Of a stretch of DNA of 64,000 nucleotides, positions 55,730-64,000 are shown one piece after another. Position 1 is the stretch's first letter, and each line of letters opens with the position of its first letter. Where the stretch lies: assembly GCF_007827695.1 (NCBI RefSeq), contig NZ_VITA01000007.1:124001-188000 (forward strand). The letters run 5' to 3'. A program made the position numbers and the translations under genes. The stretch is from Sinorhizobium medicae. Its GTDB lineage: Bacteria > Pseudomonadota > Alphaproteobacteria > Rhizobiales > Rhizobiaceae. The notes under the pieces are model-generated. The model was not told the DNA's origin, made no database searches, and saw nothing but the letters and a program-made list of their open reading frames with translations.

Positions 55730-56226
55730 GCCTCGTCTACCGGATATTCCGCGACCGATACGGTCTGCTGTTCGCGCCAATCGTCGAGACGGTCGGCAAG
55801 GTCGTCGTCGCTGAGAGCCAGGACGGCTGCGGCCAGGAGCGCAGCGTTGATGGCGCCTGCTCTGCCGATCGCAAGCGTGCCGACCGGAATTCCGGCGGGC
55901 ATCTGCACGATCGACAGCAGGCTGTCCTGACCGGAAAGCGCTCTCGACTGGACCGGAACACCGAAGACCGGAAGCGGCGTCATGGCCGCGCACATTCCCG
56001 GGAGGTGCGCGGCGCCGCCGGCGCCGGCAATGATCACCTGGAAACCCTCGTCGCGCGCGCCCTTGGCGAAGCGGACGAGGCGGTCGGGCGTGCGATGGGC
56101 GGAAACGATGCGGGCTTCATAAGCGATGTCGAGCGCCTCGAGCGTGTCAGCGGCGTTCTTCATCGTCTCCCAGTCCGACTGGCTTCCCATGATGATGGCG
56201 ACGGGAGGGGGCGTAGTGTCGGTCAC
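55726..56226 (-). CDS. purE: 5-(Carboxyamino)imidazole ribonucleotide mutase
   Basis: 166 residues. [42 protein letters not shown] and [20 protein letters not shown] are class I PurE motifs. It moves the carboxyl group from N5 to C4 in purine synthesis, as an octamer. It is coupled to purK by a 4-bp overlap and starts 15 bp after the YdcH-like gene. Confidence 0.96.
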   Translation of the reverse strand: MTDTTPPPVAIIMGSQSDWETMKNAADTLEALDIAYEARIVSAHRTPDRLVRFAKGARDEGFQVIIAGAGGAAHLPGMCAAMTPLPVFGVPVQSRALSGQDSLLSIVQMPAGIPVGTLAIGRAGAINAALLAAAVLALSDDDLADRLDDWREQQTVSVAEYPVDEA

Positions 56227-56241
56227 GTCTTGGTCCGTTTT

Positions 56242-56445
56242 TCAGGCGATTATGTCTGGAATGATCTGGTCTTCGATCTTGGTGATCTTGTCCTTGATGG
56301 CCAGTTTCTTCTTTTTCATCCGCTGGATGCGCAATGCGTCACAGCCGGTCTGGATCATCGCGTTGATCGCCGCATCGTAGTCTTCGTGTTCCTGCCTCAG
56401 GCGCGCGATCGTCAGTCTGAGTTCGGCCTGGTCCTGGTCCGGCAT
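56242..56445 (-). CDS. YdcH family small protein (DUF465), long form
   Basis: 67 residues, entirely helical and charged: ELRLTIARLRQEHEDYDAAI, then IQRMKKKKLAIKDKITKIED, the DUF465 core. The function is unknown; the proteins form short coiled-coil dimers. It is the first gene of the purE-purK unit, 15 bp upstream. A second, shorter DUF465 gene lies divergently at 56656. Confidence 0.88.
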   Translation of the reverse strand: MPDQDQAELRLTIARLRQEHEDYDAAINAMIQTGCDALRIQRMKKKKLAIKDKITKIEDQIIPDIIA

Positions 56446-56655
56446 GCAAAGCGATCCCCTTAACCCCGGCTTCGCCGATCCGCGATCCGAGAATTTCCTG
56501 CTCGCTCTAACACATCTTGCCCGGTGACGGGAAGTTATCCGATGTCATCATTTCGCCTTCGACAAATGAAAAATGACATGGCACAGTAAGAAGGTTTCAA
56601 CCATGGAACATCCGGCATTTGCGTGCCGGGTGCAAGCTAAAGGAAGGGACTGCCA

Positions 56656-56829
56656 ATGACCATTGAGGCTCATCTTGCAACGCTTGAGAAGAAGCATGGC
56701 GTCCTTGAAGAGGAACTCCACGAAGCCCTGAACTCTCCGTCCTGCGAGGACGAACTGATCAGCGAACTCAAGCGGCGGAAGCTGCGCATCAAGGACGAAA
56801 TCGAAAGACTCCGTTCCTCGACGCACTGA
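56656..56829 (+). CDS. YdcH family small protein (DUF465), short form
   Basis: 57 residues: MTIEAHLATLEKKHGVLEEE, then LISELKRRKLRIKDEIERL. This is the DUF465 pattern of a helical hairpin with the K-R-R-K-L-x-I-K-D-E-I core. AAGGAAGGGA lies about 6 nt before the ATG. It is divergent from the longer DUF465 gene across a 210-bp gap. The function is unknown. Confidence 0.88.
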   Translation: MTIEAHLATLEKKHGVLEEELHEALNSPSCEDELISELKRRKLRIKDEIERLRSSTH

Positions 56830-56991
56830 TCGTGAACGGTTCCCGATTGCATTGCCGTCTCTCAGGCGATGCGACGATAGGGTCAAAACAATCCCGAAAC
56901 GATACACTCACATTGGCTGGCCGGGCTCCGCGTCCGGTCGGCTTCCTTAGGCGGTGCGGGGTCACGTTGTTGCACGCGCCGCCTGACTGCA

Positions 56992-57252
56992 TCAGGACCA
57001 GAACTGGTCCAGCCACAGGTTGAGCCGGTCGAATCCCGGCTTGTTGATCGTGTAGATCCGCCGTGTGCCGCTTGCGGACACCGATACGAGATTGCAGTCG
57101 AGCAGTGCCTTGAGATGCTGGGAAACAGCGGGCCGGCTGATAGGCAGGCCTCCGGCGAGTTCGTTGACGATCTTGGGCGCGCGCCGCAACTCTTCCAGCA
57201 GATAGCGCCGGTTCGGATCCGCAATGGCATCGAAAGGGTCCGCGATCGTCAT
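56992..57252 (-). CDS. ArsR-type winged-helix transcriptional regulator
   Basis: 86 residues. A single winged helix-turn-helix: FDAIADPNRRYLLEEL, then SRPAVSQHLKALLDCNLVSV and a wing (SGTRRIYTI). No cysteine pair of metal-sensing ArsR proteins is present, so it belongs to the non-metal group. The TSUP permease gene ends 97 bp away on the same strand upstream, so the permease is a possible target. Confidence 0.87.
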   Translation of the reverse strand: MTIADPFDAIADPNRRYLLEELRRAPKIVNELAGGLPISRPAVSQHLKALLDCNLVSVSASGTRRIYTINKPGFDRLNLWLDQFWS

Positions 57253-57349
57253 AAGCAGACGTTAGGCGAATTCCCCCGGGCCGGCAAGAAAATTGTGCGC
57301 TGCGAAAGTTCGCTTTGCGTTGCAGCAAAAATGGCGAACTCCGTCGTTG

Positions 57350-58132
57350 CTACAACGTCCCGGACATTACGCTTCCGAGGCCGTCCCAGACGAGCTTCCA
57401 GCCGGCGACGAATGCCATCATGTACATGAACGGATAGAAGACCTGCGGTTTCATGCGCCGGACGATCCAGGCCCCGCAGGCGGTTGCGGCCATGGCAAGC
57501 GGGAAGAGCGTTGCCGAGGTCTTGAGATTGCTGAGGTCGAGTTGGCCGAGGGCGAAATAGGGGATGAGTTTCACGGCGTTGAGAGTGGCGAAGAAGCGCA
57601 CGATCGTGCCGGTATATTCACGGGGCGCGAGCTTCAGCGGCAGCGCGTAGATCTGGAATGGAGGGCCGCCTGCATGAGCGACAAAGCTGCCATAGCCCGC
57701 GAAGGTGCCCCAGAGAGCAGCCGGGCCGGAGCGCTGCGGCTTCGGCTGAATGGCGATGCCGTTGCGGCTGCGCCACAAAGTGTAGACATAGCGCAGCACG
57801 AAGACGACAGTGATGAGACCGATGATCAGCCTCAGCGCGTCGCGTGGCACATAGGCGGACGTAGCCCAGCCGACGGCGATGCCGACCAGCGCGCCTGGGA
57901 GCAGCATGATATAGGTTTGCCGATCGCCGTGCTTTCGCCAGATCCAGAGAGAGACGATGTCCATGGCGATCAGGATAGGCAGAAGCAGCGCCGCAGCTTG
58001 CACCGGCGAAACGGCCATGGACAGGATGGGCACCCCCATCAGCGAGAGAGCCTCGCCCATCCCTCCCTTGGCGAGGCCGACGAGCAGAACGGCCGGAATG
58101 GCAACGAGATAGAAGTCGATGTCGGGAAGCAT
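57350..58132 (-). CDS. TSUP/TauE-SafE family membrane permease
   Basis: 260 residues with seven to eight membrane helices. Two copies of the family's loop pattern occur (GLAKGGMGEALSLMGVPIL near the N-terminus and FAGYGSFVAHAGGPPFQIY centrally). Members export sulfite, sulfoacetate or other organosulfur anions; the substrate here is unknown. It diverges from the ThiE-like gene and lies upstream of the ArsR regulator. Confidence 0.88.
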   Translation of the reverse strand: MLPDIDFYLVAIPAVLLVGLAKGGMGEALSLMGVPILSMAVSPVQAAALLLPILIAMDIVSLWIWRKHGDRQTYIMLLPGALVGIAVGWATSAYVPRDALRLIIGLITVVFVLRYVYTLWRSRNGIAIQPKPQRSGPAALWGTFAGYGSFVAHAGGPPFQIYALPLKLAPREYTGTIVRFFATLNAVKLIPYFALGQLDLSNLKTSATLFPLAMAATACGAWIVRRMKPQVFYPFMYMMAFVAGWKLVWDGLGSVMSGTL

Positions 58133-58232
58133 TGGCGGCGGTTGATCCTTTTGTCATCTCCGTCTATCGGTTTTCCCGAATGAAATCGAGTGCCGGCTTC
58201 CGGCTCGAACCGAGATCGCCAGGATTGACGAC

Positions 58233-58886
58233 ATGAGCAAAATTGAAGACCGCTGCCGCCTCGTGCTGGTCGCACCGGATATCCCGGACGGCCTGGAACG
58301 CGTGAAGCTCGTTGGCGATGCGCTGAAGGGCGGAGATGTGGCGTCGGTGATCGTGCCGCAATACGGGCTTAGCGATGCGGATTTCCAGAAACATGCGGAA
58401 GCGCTCGTGCCGGTGATCCAGAAGGCCGGCGCCGCGGCCTTGATCGAGGGAGATACCCGCGTTGCCGGACGGGCCAAGGCGGACGGCATCCATATCGCCG
58501 GCGCCGCCGCCGCCCTCGCCGAAGCGATCGAGCGGCATGCGCCGAAGCTCATTGTTGGTGGCGGCAATGCTACCGACCGTCACCATGCGCTCGAAATCGG
58601 CGAATTGCGGCCCGATTACGTCTTCTTCGGCCGCACGGACGGCGATATAAAATCTGAGGCCCATCCAAAGAACCTGGCGCTTGCCGAATGGTGGGCGTCG
58701 ATGATCGAGATTCCCTGCATCGTCATGGGCGGCATGGATCCGCAATCGGCGCTTGCGGTCGCGGAAACCGGCGCGGAATTCGTGGCACTCCGCCTTGCCG
58801 TCTTCGGCGAAGCCGAACAGGCGCCGTCGGTGGTCGCGGCCGTCAACGCCTTGCTTGACGAAAAAGCGCCACGGTTTGAAGGTTAA
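58233..58886 (+). CDS. Thiamine-phosphate synthase-like (ThiE/TenI) barrel protein with missing motifs
   Basis: 217 residues with the TIM-barrel order of ThiE: LIEGDTRVAGRAKADGIHIA, DYVFFGRTD and IPCIVMGGMDPQSA. However, the early Q-x-R-x-K pyrophosphate-binding strand of true ThiE reads SVIVPQYGLS, and the H-L-G-Q-x-D motif reads HIAGAAA. No TPP riboswitch precedes it and no other thi genes are nearby. It may be a TenI-like or otherwise repurposed paralogue. A weak Shine-Dalgarno AGGATTG precedes the ATG. The Sel1-repeat gene follows after 9 bp. Confidence 0.8.
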   Translation: MSKIEDRCRLVLVAPDIPDGLERVKLVGDALKGGDVASVIVPQYGLSDADFQKHAEALVPVIQKAGAAALIEGDTRVAGRAKADGIHIAGAAAALAEAIERHAPKLIVGGGNATDRHHALEIGELRPDYVFFGRTDGDIKSEAHPKNLALAEWWASMIEIPCIVMGGMDPQSALAVAETGAEFVALRLAVFGEAEQAPSVVAAVNALLDEKAPRFEG

Positions 58887-58895
58887 GACCTGCCG

Positions 58896-60041
58896 ATGGT
58901 AATCCGCTCCCTCCTGAATTCCAGCCGGCCCGTAGCCTTTGCCGCAGCGATGCTTTCAGCAGTCGCGCCGGCACTGGCACAGCAACCGATACCGCCAGCG
59001 CAGACCGACGAGGGCAGTGCGCAGAAGCGCGGGCGGATCACGCCTTTCAACGGCGCGGCACTACCGGAAGATGGCGAGCGAAAGCCGGCAGCGGCCGGGC
59101 CGGAAAAGCCGAAGCCCAGCGATGGCAGTGCGCCTTCGAAGGGCGTCAACGTGATCGATCGCATGGGAGCAGAATTGCCTGATCTTCCTGAGGAGAAACC
59201 CTTCACAGGCAAGATCGACGAAGCTTATGGTGCCTTCCAGCGGGGCTATTACCTCACGGCGATGGACCTTGCCTTGCCGCGGGCCCAGCTCGGCGATCCA
59301 GCCGCCCAGACGCTCGTCGCGGGAATCCTCGAGCAGGGACTCGGTGTTGCGCGCGACGCCAAGGCCGCCGCCTTCTGGTACGGCCAGGCGGCCACCAATG
59401 GCGATCCGGCGGCCATGTTCAAATATGCGCTGATCCTGATGGAAGGCCGCCACGTCAAGCGCGACCGGAAGAAAGCAGACGAGCTCATGAAAAAGGCTGC
59501 CGATCTCGGCAATGCCTCGGCTCAGTTCAACTACGGACAAACGCTGGTGGCCGACATGCCCGGCGAGCGCGGCCTGAAGGCCGCCATGCCCTATTACGAG
59601 AAATCGGCCGAACAAGGCATTGCGGACGCGCAATATGCGCTGTCCCAGATCTACGTCAATGTCGACGGCGTCGAGGACGACAAACGCGCCCGCGCCCGCG
59701 AGTGGCTGCTCAGGGCGGCGCGCGCGGGCTATGATACGGCGCAGCTCGACATTGCGATCTGGCTGATAGAAGGGATCGCCGGCGACCGCAACCTCGAAGA
59801 GGGCTTTGCCTGGATGAAGCGCGCCGCCGAAAGCGGCAACGTCGTCGCCCAGAACCGACTCTCCCACCTCTATGTGAATGCCATAGGTACGCGTCCGGAC
59901 CCCGTCGAAGCGGCAAAATGGTACGTCCTGTCGCGCCGGGCCGGCCTCAAAGATGACGCGCTCGAGGATTTCTATCTCGGCCTCAACGAAACGCAGCAGA
60001 AGTCGGCGCTCGCGGCGGCCAACAAATACCGCTCGTCCTGA
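58896..60041 (+). CDS. Exported Sel1-repeat (TPR-like) protein
   Basis: 381 residues. A signal peptide (about 1-30, ending ALAQQ) leads into a Pro-rich linker. At least five Sel1-like repeats follow (about 105-370), each with the AAxWYxxAAxxGxxxAM pattern, for example AAAFWYGQAATNGDPAAMFK. Sel1 proteins in the periplasm usually scaffold signalling or envelope complexes; the partner is unknown. It is probably co-transcribed with the ThiE-like gene. Two hairpins with T-runs follow. Confidence 0.87.
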   Translation: MVIRSLLNSSRPVAFAAAMLSAVAPALAQQPIPPAQTDEGSAQKRGRITPFNGAALPEDGERKPAAAGPEKPKPSDGSAPSKGVNVIDRMGAELPDLPEEKPFTGKIDEAYGAFQRGYYLTAMDLALPRAQLGDPAAQTLVAGILEQGLGVARDAKAAAFWYGQAATNGDPAAMFKYALILMEGRHVKRDRKKADELMKKAADLGNASAQFNYGQTLVADMPGERGLKAAMPYYEKSAEQGIADAQYALSQIYVNVDGVEDDKRARAREWLLRAARAGYDTAQLDIAIWLIEGIAGDRNLEEGFAWMKRAAESGNVVAQNRLSHLYVNAIGTRPDPVEAAKWYVLSRRAGLKDDALEDFYLGLNETQQKSALAAANKYRSS

Positions 60042-60078
60042 GATGCGTGGGCAGATCCGATCTATTTCTCTTGAACTT

Positions 60079-60111
60079 CCGGGGTTTTTGTGGTCTTGAA
60101 GCCCCGGTTTT
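60079..60111 (+). terminator. First terminator after the Sel1-repeat gene
   Basis: A 6-bp GC stem (60079-60084 with 60102-60107) followed by TTTT. The loop is long (17 nt), so it is weaker than the next one. Confidence 0.5.
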
Positions 60112-60146
60112 CTCCGCGGCCTCCTATTCCTATACCGCCGCGGAAG

Positions 60147-60170
60147 GAGTGAAATCTCACTCGGTTTTTT
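60147..60170 (+). terminator. Second terminator after the Sel1-repeat gene
   Basis: A 6-bp stem (60147-60152 with 60157-60162, 4-nt loop) followed by GG and six T residues. Confidence 0.65.
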
Positions 60171-60280
60171 GACGACGGTTCCCTTGCCCGCGCTTCGAGC
60201 TGCGGCCGGCATGCGCACTGTCAGACAGGTTCAATGTCCGGTCGAGCATCTCGGCTGGCCTTCGCTAGAGGAATCGCCGC

Positions 60281-61081
60281 ATGGCCCGTTCTGCTCTTCT
60301 CAATGTCATGGTCCAGGCCGCCTTCAAGGCCGGCAAGTCGCTCGCGCGCGATTTTGGCGAAGTGCAGAACCTGCAGGTGTCCTTGAAAGGACCGGCCGAT
60401 TTCGTATCGCAGGCGGACCACAAGGCGGAGCGGATCATCCGCGAGGACCTTATGAAGGCCCGCCCGACCTACGGCTTCCTCGGAGAGGAAGGCGAGGAGA
60501 TCAAGGGAACCGACGGCGCCCACCGCTGGATCGTCGATCCACTCGACGGCACCACCAATTTCCTGCACGGCATCCCGCATTTCGCCATCTCGGTCGCGCT
60601 GGAGCGCCAGGGTGAAGTCGTCGGCGCCGTCGTCTTCAACCCGGCCACGGACGAGCTCTACACCGCAGAGCGCGGCGGCGGCGCCTTCCTTAACGACCGG
60701 CGTCTGCGCGTCGGCGGGCGCAAGGTGCTCTCGGACGCCGTGATCGGAACCGGTACGCCGCATCTCGGCCGCGGCAATCACGGCAAGCACCTGGTCGAGC
60801 TGCGCCACGTCATGGGCGAGGTCGCCGGCATTCGCCGCCTCGGCTCGGCATCGCTCGACCTTGCTTACGTGGCTGCAGGTCGATTCGACGGCTTCTGGGA
60901 GCGGGATCTGGCCGCCTGGGACATGGCTGCCGGCACCCTGCTCATCCGCGAGGCCGGCGGCTGGGTCACCGATGCCGAAGGCGGCGGCAGGCCGCTCGAG
61001 GCGGGTTCGGTCGTGTGCGGCAACGAACAGATAGCCAAGGCGCTGCGCGAGGTCATCCAGCGTCCGATTCCGTCCAGGTGA
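60281..61081 (+). CDS. suhB: Inositol-1-monophosphatase (SuhB-type)
   Basis: 266 residues, complete. Metal-binding motifs are GEEGEE (about 66-71), DPLDGTTNFLHG (about 86-97) and WDMAAG near residue 213, with catalytic Asp and Thr as in the family. It releases myo-inositol from its phosphate; SuhB homologues also assist rRNA transcription, which cannot be judged here. GAGGA precedes the ATG. It is distinct from the HisN-like paralogue at the left edge of the window. Confidence 0.93.
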   Translation: MARSALLNVMVQAAFKAGKSLARDFGEVQNLQVSLKGPADFVSQADHKAERIIREDLMKARPTYGFLGEEGEEIKGTDGAHRWIVDPLDGTTNFLHGIPHFAISVALERQGEVVGAVVFNPATDELYTAERGGGAFLNDRRLRVGGRKVLSDAVIGTGTPHLGRGNHGKHLVELRHVMGEVAGIRRLGSASLDLAYVAAGRFDGFWERDLAAWDMAAGTLLIREAGGWVTDAEGGGRPLEAGSVVCGNEQIAKALREVIQRPIPSR

Positions 61082-61374
61082 CGGCATTGCTGCCGTCCCA
61101 ATTGCGCCGAGGTTTCAGGGCGTGGGAGCACCTCTACCGCGCCGGATGAATTCGATCGCATGCGGCGCGCCTCAAGTCTTTTGTTTTCCCTTCAATTCGG
61201 CGCAAACTTCCACTAGTCTCCGGGCCAGTACGGATGGCCTTCGGCCATCGGCGGCACCGCTCCTCTTTCCTCGTCGATTTAGGAGTGTTGCGGCAAATTC
61301 AGAGTGTTGCGGCCGCCCTCTTGTTCGTCGGACAGGCGCGGAAACCGCCGCAGAACCGGGAGACTGGCGAACTT

Positions 61375-62481
61375 ATGGCGAAACTGAACCTGGCCGGGTG
61401 GCGTGATCGCGAAGACTTGGAGGAGGACTACGGTCCTCACAAGCTTTCGAGCCCAATGCCCTATTTCTGGACGATGGTCCTTTTCCTGATCATCGTGGGA
61501 TTTGTCGCCGCAATCCTCTTCCGCCAGGCCAGCGAGGCTTTCGCCGGCAATCCCGGCCTCAATGGGTTGATCCTGGGCGTGCTTGCGATCGGTATTCTGC
61601 TGGCGTTCAACCATGTCCTCAGCCTGAGGCCGGAGGTTCGCTGGTTCAACTCCTTCCGTGCCGCCGGCAGTGCCGACAAGGTTGGACGCGATCCGGTGCT
61701 GCTCGCCCCGATGCGGGCCCTGATCGGGGGACGCCAGACGACGGCGATATCGACGGCTGCGCTCCGGTCGATCCTCGATTCCATCGCTGCGCGCCTGGAC
61801 GAGTCGCGTGACATCACCCGCTATCTTGCCGGTCTCCTCGTTTTCCTGGGCCTGCTCGGTACGTTTTGGGGTCTGCTCGGCACGATCGGCTCCATCAACA
61901 CCGTCATTCAGTCGCTCGATGCCGGAAGCGGCAGCACCGATGACCTGCTGACCTCGCTGAAGAGCGGTCTTTCGGCGCCTCTCACCGGCATGGGAACGGC
62001 TTTCTCCGCCTCGCTCTTCGGTCTTTCCGGCTCGCTCATCGTGGGCTTTCTCGACCTGCAGGCGGGGCGGGCGCAGAATCGTTTCTATACGGAGCTCGAG
62101 AACTGGCTCTCCTCGGTGACCGATGTTGGACACGGATTTTCCCAGCCGGGCGAAATGAGCGACGGCGCTCCCGCCGAGGAACTGCGGCGGCTCACCGACC
62201 AGCTCGCGCGCATGACCCATGAGGGTGGCGTGAACCAGCGCACCACGGCTGCCATGGCGAGCCTCGCCGAGGGCATTCAGGGCCTTGTCAAGAATATGCG
62301 GGGCGAGCAGCAGATGCTGCGCGACTGGATCGAAGCGCAGCAGGAGGAGGCCAAGGCGATGCGCAAGACGCTCGATCGGCTGACCGCGCGCATCGGTCAG
62401 GCTGACCGTATCACCGTGCAGACGGAGAAATCCGTGTCTCCGGCGAAACTCAGCCGCATGGAAGACAGCGGAGGAGATTGA
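61375..62481 (+). CDS. MotA/TolQ/ExbB family proton channel subunit
   Basis: 368 residues. Membrane helices lie at about 28-48, 58-78, 140-175 and 195-230, the last two with the conserved TolQ/MotA glycines (LLGTFWGLLGTIGSI and GMGTAFSASLFGLSGSLIVG). A C-terminal coiled coil (about 290-350) extends into the cytoplasm. It is the stator-like half of a proton-driven pair with the OmpA/MotB-type protein encoded next. The ATG at 61375 was preferred over the 47-codon upstream extension because MAKLNLAGWRD begins normally. Upstream, a 12-bp direct repeat (61283-61294 and 61302-61313) lies in the leader. Confidence 0.88.
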   Translation: MAKLNLAGWRDREDLEEDYGPHKLSSPMPYFWTMVLFLIIVGFVAAILFRQASEAFAGNPGLNGLILGVLAIGILLAFNHVLSLRPEVRWFNSFRAAGSADKVGRDPVLLAPMRALIGGRQTTAISTAALRSILDSIAARLDESRDITRYLAGLLVFLGLLGTFWGLLGTIGSINTVIQSLDAGSGSTDDLLTSLKSGLSAPLTGMGTAFSASLFGLSGSLIVGFLDLQAGRAQNRFYTELENWLSSVTDVGHGFSQPGEMSDGAPAEELRRLTDQLARMTHEGGVNQRTTAAMASLAEGIQGLVKNMRGEQQMLRDWIEAQQEEAKAMRKTLDRLTARIGQADRITVQTEKSVSPAKLSRMEDSGGD

Positions 62482-62483
62482 CC

Positions 62484-63512
62484 ATGGCGCTCTCCCGACG
62501 CCGCGAACCGCGGGCTATCAACTACTGGCCGGGTTTCGTGGACGCGCTCTCGACGCTGCTCATGGCAATCATGTTCCTGCTCAGTGTTTTCGTCACTGCA
62601 CAGTTCCTGCTCGGCAGGGAGATCAGCGGCAAGGACGAGGTGCTGAACCGGCTGAACAGCCAGATCAACGAACTCACCCAGCTCTTGGCCCTCGAGAAAA
62701 GCGGCAAACAGGATCTCGAGGATTCGCTTGCCAATCTTCAGGCTTCGCTTTCACAATCCGAGGGCGAACGGTCACGCCTGCAGGCGCTGCTTGACAGAGG
62801 TGCAGGCAGTGCGGAAGTCGCCGATGAAAAGATCGGCCGGCTCGGATCGGAGCTCGAAAACGAGCGGCAGGTCAGTGCAAGGGCAATGAGCCAGATCGAA
62901 CTCTTGAACCAGCAGATCGCGGCGCTCCGCAGCCAGATCGCCGCCATCGAGGGCGCCCTCCAGGCATCGGAGGCGAAGGACGAGGCCTCTCAGGCCAAGA
63001 TCTCCGATCTCGGCCGCAGGCTGAACGTTGCGCTGGCACAGCGTGTTCAGGAGCTCAATCGCTACCGTTCGGACTTCTTCGGCCGGCTGAGGGAAATTCT
63101 CTCCGATCGCGAAAATATCCGCATCGTCGGCGATCGTTTCGTCTTTCAGTCGGAAGTGCTCTTTCCTTCGGGCGGCAACGAGCTCAACCCTGAAGGCCAG
63201 GCTGAGATGACGAAGCTTGCGGCAGCGATTCTCGACCTTGCCAGGGAGATTCCGGCGGAGATCAACTGGGTCCTGCGCGTGGACGGCCACACGGACGATG
63301 TTCAGCTTTCGGGAATAGGCCGCTTCCGTGACAATTGGGAATTGTCGTCGGCGCGAGCGACCTCCGTCGTCAAATTCCTGATCTCGAAAGGGGTTCCGGC
63401 GGACCGGCTGGTGGCGGCTGGCTTTGGCGAATACCAGCCCATTGCGCCTGGCGACACCCAGGAAGCACGCGCGCAGAATCGTCGTATCGAGCTCAAGCTA
63501 ACAGAAAAATAA
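62484..63512 (+). CDS. OmpA/MotB-type peptidoglycan-binding motor protein
   Basis: 342 residues. A single N-terminal membrane helix begins at WPGFVDALSTLL with Asp20 as the expected proton-carrying residue. A long coiled coil (about 55-190) connects to an OmpA-like peptidoglycan-binding domain (about 215-335; VDGHTDD, ELSSARATSVVKFLISKGVP, NRRIEL). It should anchor the channel to the wall, with flow through the TolQ-like partner driving movement. The ATG at 62484 follows GGAGGAG, 2 nt after the partner's stop; an in-frame TTG at 62478 is rejected. The role of the pair is unknown. Confidence 0.88.
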   Translation: MALSRRREPRAINYWPGFVDALSTLLMAIMFLLSVFVTAQFLLGREISGKDEVLNRLNSQINELTQLLALEKSGKQDLEDSLANLQASLSQSEGERSRLQALLDRGAGSAEVADEKIGRLGSELENERQVSARAMSQIELLNQQIAALRSQIAAIEGALQASEAKDEASQAKISDLGRRLNVALAQRVQELNRYRSDFFGRLREILSDRENIRIVGDRFVFQSEVLFPSGGNELNPEGQAEMTKLAAAILDLAREIPAEINWVLRVDGHTDDVQLSGIGRFRDNWELSSARATSVVKFLISKGVPADRLVAAGFGEYQPIAPGDTQEARAQNRRIELKLTEK

Positions 63513-63514
63513 GA

Positions 63515-64000
63515 TCACGGAGAAACAGGCGCGGGCGAACCGACGAACAGCGCTTCTGCGCCGTGATCGAACTGGAGCCGCGCAAGCTTCGCATAAAGCC
63601 CGCCCTGGCGGATCAGGGACTCGTGGGTGCCTTCCTCGACGATGCGGCCATGTTCCATCACCAGGATGCGGTCCGCCTTGAGAACGGTCGCGAGCCTATG
63701 GGCGATGACGAGCGTCGTGCGCTCCTTCATCAGGCCGTCAAGCGCCTTTTGCACCAGCGTCTCGCTTTCCGCATCCAGCGCCGAGGTGGCCTCGTCGAGA
63801 AGAAGGATGGGAGCGTCTTTCAGGATGGCGCGCGCGATGGCTATGCGCTGGCGCTGGCCGCCTGAAAGGGTCACCCCGCGCTCGCCGACCAGCGTGTCGT
63901 AGCCGTGATCAAGCCTGCCGATGAACTCTTCGGCCTGCGCCGCGACAGCGGCTGCGCGCACCGCTTCGCGGCTTGCGTCCGGCACGCCGAACGCGATGTT
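63515..64000 (-). CDS. ABC exporter ATPase domain (3' end only; MsbA/multidrug type)
   Basis: The C-terminal 161 codons are in the window and the gene continues past the right edge. The signature [15 protein letters not shown], Walker [13 protein letters not shown] and H-loop VIAHRLATV are those of exporter-type ABC half-transporters that fuse a six-helix domain to the ATPase. The substrate (lipid A, drug or glycan) cannot be told from this part. Its stop codon lies 2 bp from the stop of the convergent OmpA/MotB-type gene. Confidence 0.85.
   Translation of the reverse strand, partial: NIAFGVPDASREAVRAAAVAAQAEEFIGRLDHGYDTLVGERGVTLSGGQRQRIAIARAILKDAPILLLDEATSALDAESETLVQKALDGLMKERTTLVIAHRLATVLKADRILVMEHGRIVEEGTHESLIRQGGLYAKLARLQFDHGAEALFVGSPAPVSP

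Noticed and set aside
58133-58232. A TPP riboswitch before the ThiE-like gene
   Set aside because: The 100-bp gap lacks the CUGAGA core and the paired arms of a thi box.
61375-63512. Zorya-like antiphage system (ZorA/ZorB resemble MotA/MotB-OmpA pairs)
   Set aside because: No ZorC, ZorD or ZorE-type nuclease or helicase gene is adjacent; the neighbours are an inositol monophosphatase and an ABC exporter. The channel protein is short compared with ZorA.

Overview
The window is a GC-rich bacterial chromosome segment of alphaproteobacterial, Rhizobiales character, most like Sinorhizobium/Ensifer. The pointers are an Omp10-type outer-membrane lipoprotein (otherwise familiar from Brucella), GapR (DUF2312), homospermidine synthase, a small heat-shock gene with an RpoH-type promoter and a ROSE-like leader, DUF1036/pykA and purEK/YdcH gene orders, and two copies of a palindromic repeat of rhizobial style. 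No rRNA, tRNA, IS element, prophage or CRISPR array was seen. The species is inferred from gene content, not from a database match.

Layout. 1-5.2 kb: the tail of a histidinol-phosphatase-like gene, an alpha/beta hydrolase, the heat-shock gene, a BASS-type transporter divergent from a LysR regulator, and threonine aldolase. 5.8-12.1 kb: gltB and gltD (glutamate synthase). 12.3-19.1 kb: envelope genes (SGNH-like DUF459, MltB-type lytic transglycosylase, galU, an outer-membrane barrel, NfeD and a stomatin/QmcA protein). 19.2-34.2 kb: a self-contained catabolic and transport locus for an unidentified polyol or sugar. 34.2-46.4 kb: hemH, a LysM-tailed 5'-nucleotidase, omp10, hss, a diguanylate cyclase, pabC-pabB, pepF and an orphan NtrC-type regulator. 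46.6-56.8 kb: a DUF882 peptidase, a small AT-rich island with one lipoprotein, gapR, DUF1244, an N-formylglutamate amidohydrolase-like gene, DUF1036-pykA, a TPR protein, rpmJ, purK-purE and two YdcH-like genes. 57-64 kb: an ArsR regulator, a TSUP permease, a ThiE-like protein lacking key motifs, a Sel1-repeat protein, an inositol monophosphatase, a MotA/TolQ-OmpA/MotB-type motor pair and the end of an ABC exporter.

The most interesting part is the 15-kb locus at 19.2-34.2 kb. A SorC-type regulator and an FGGY kinase run leftward. Divergently there is a rightward operon: a glycerol-1-phosphate dehydrogenase-family enzyme, a HAD phosphatase, a GlpD-family FAD dehydrogenase, a complete ABC importer (two permeases, a Tat-exported binding protein and an ATPase), an SDR, a fused class II aldolase/SDR and a GpsA-family dehydrogenase. 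The intergenic region holds a near-perfect 14+14 bp inverted repeat whose arms contain the TTGACA boxes of both divergent promoters. A plausible reading is import, phosphorylation, oxidation at a phosphorylated carbon and aldol cleavage to triose units, with three dehydrogenase families that normally act on opposite glycerol-phosphate enantiomers. The substrate cannot be read from the sequence.

Most of the remaining genes are ordinary core rhizobial genes. Start codons were chosen from Shine-Dalgarno sequences and family N-termini, and several differ from the longest open frame.
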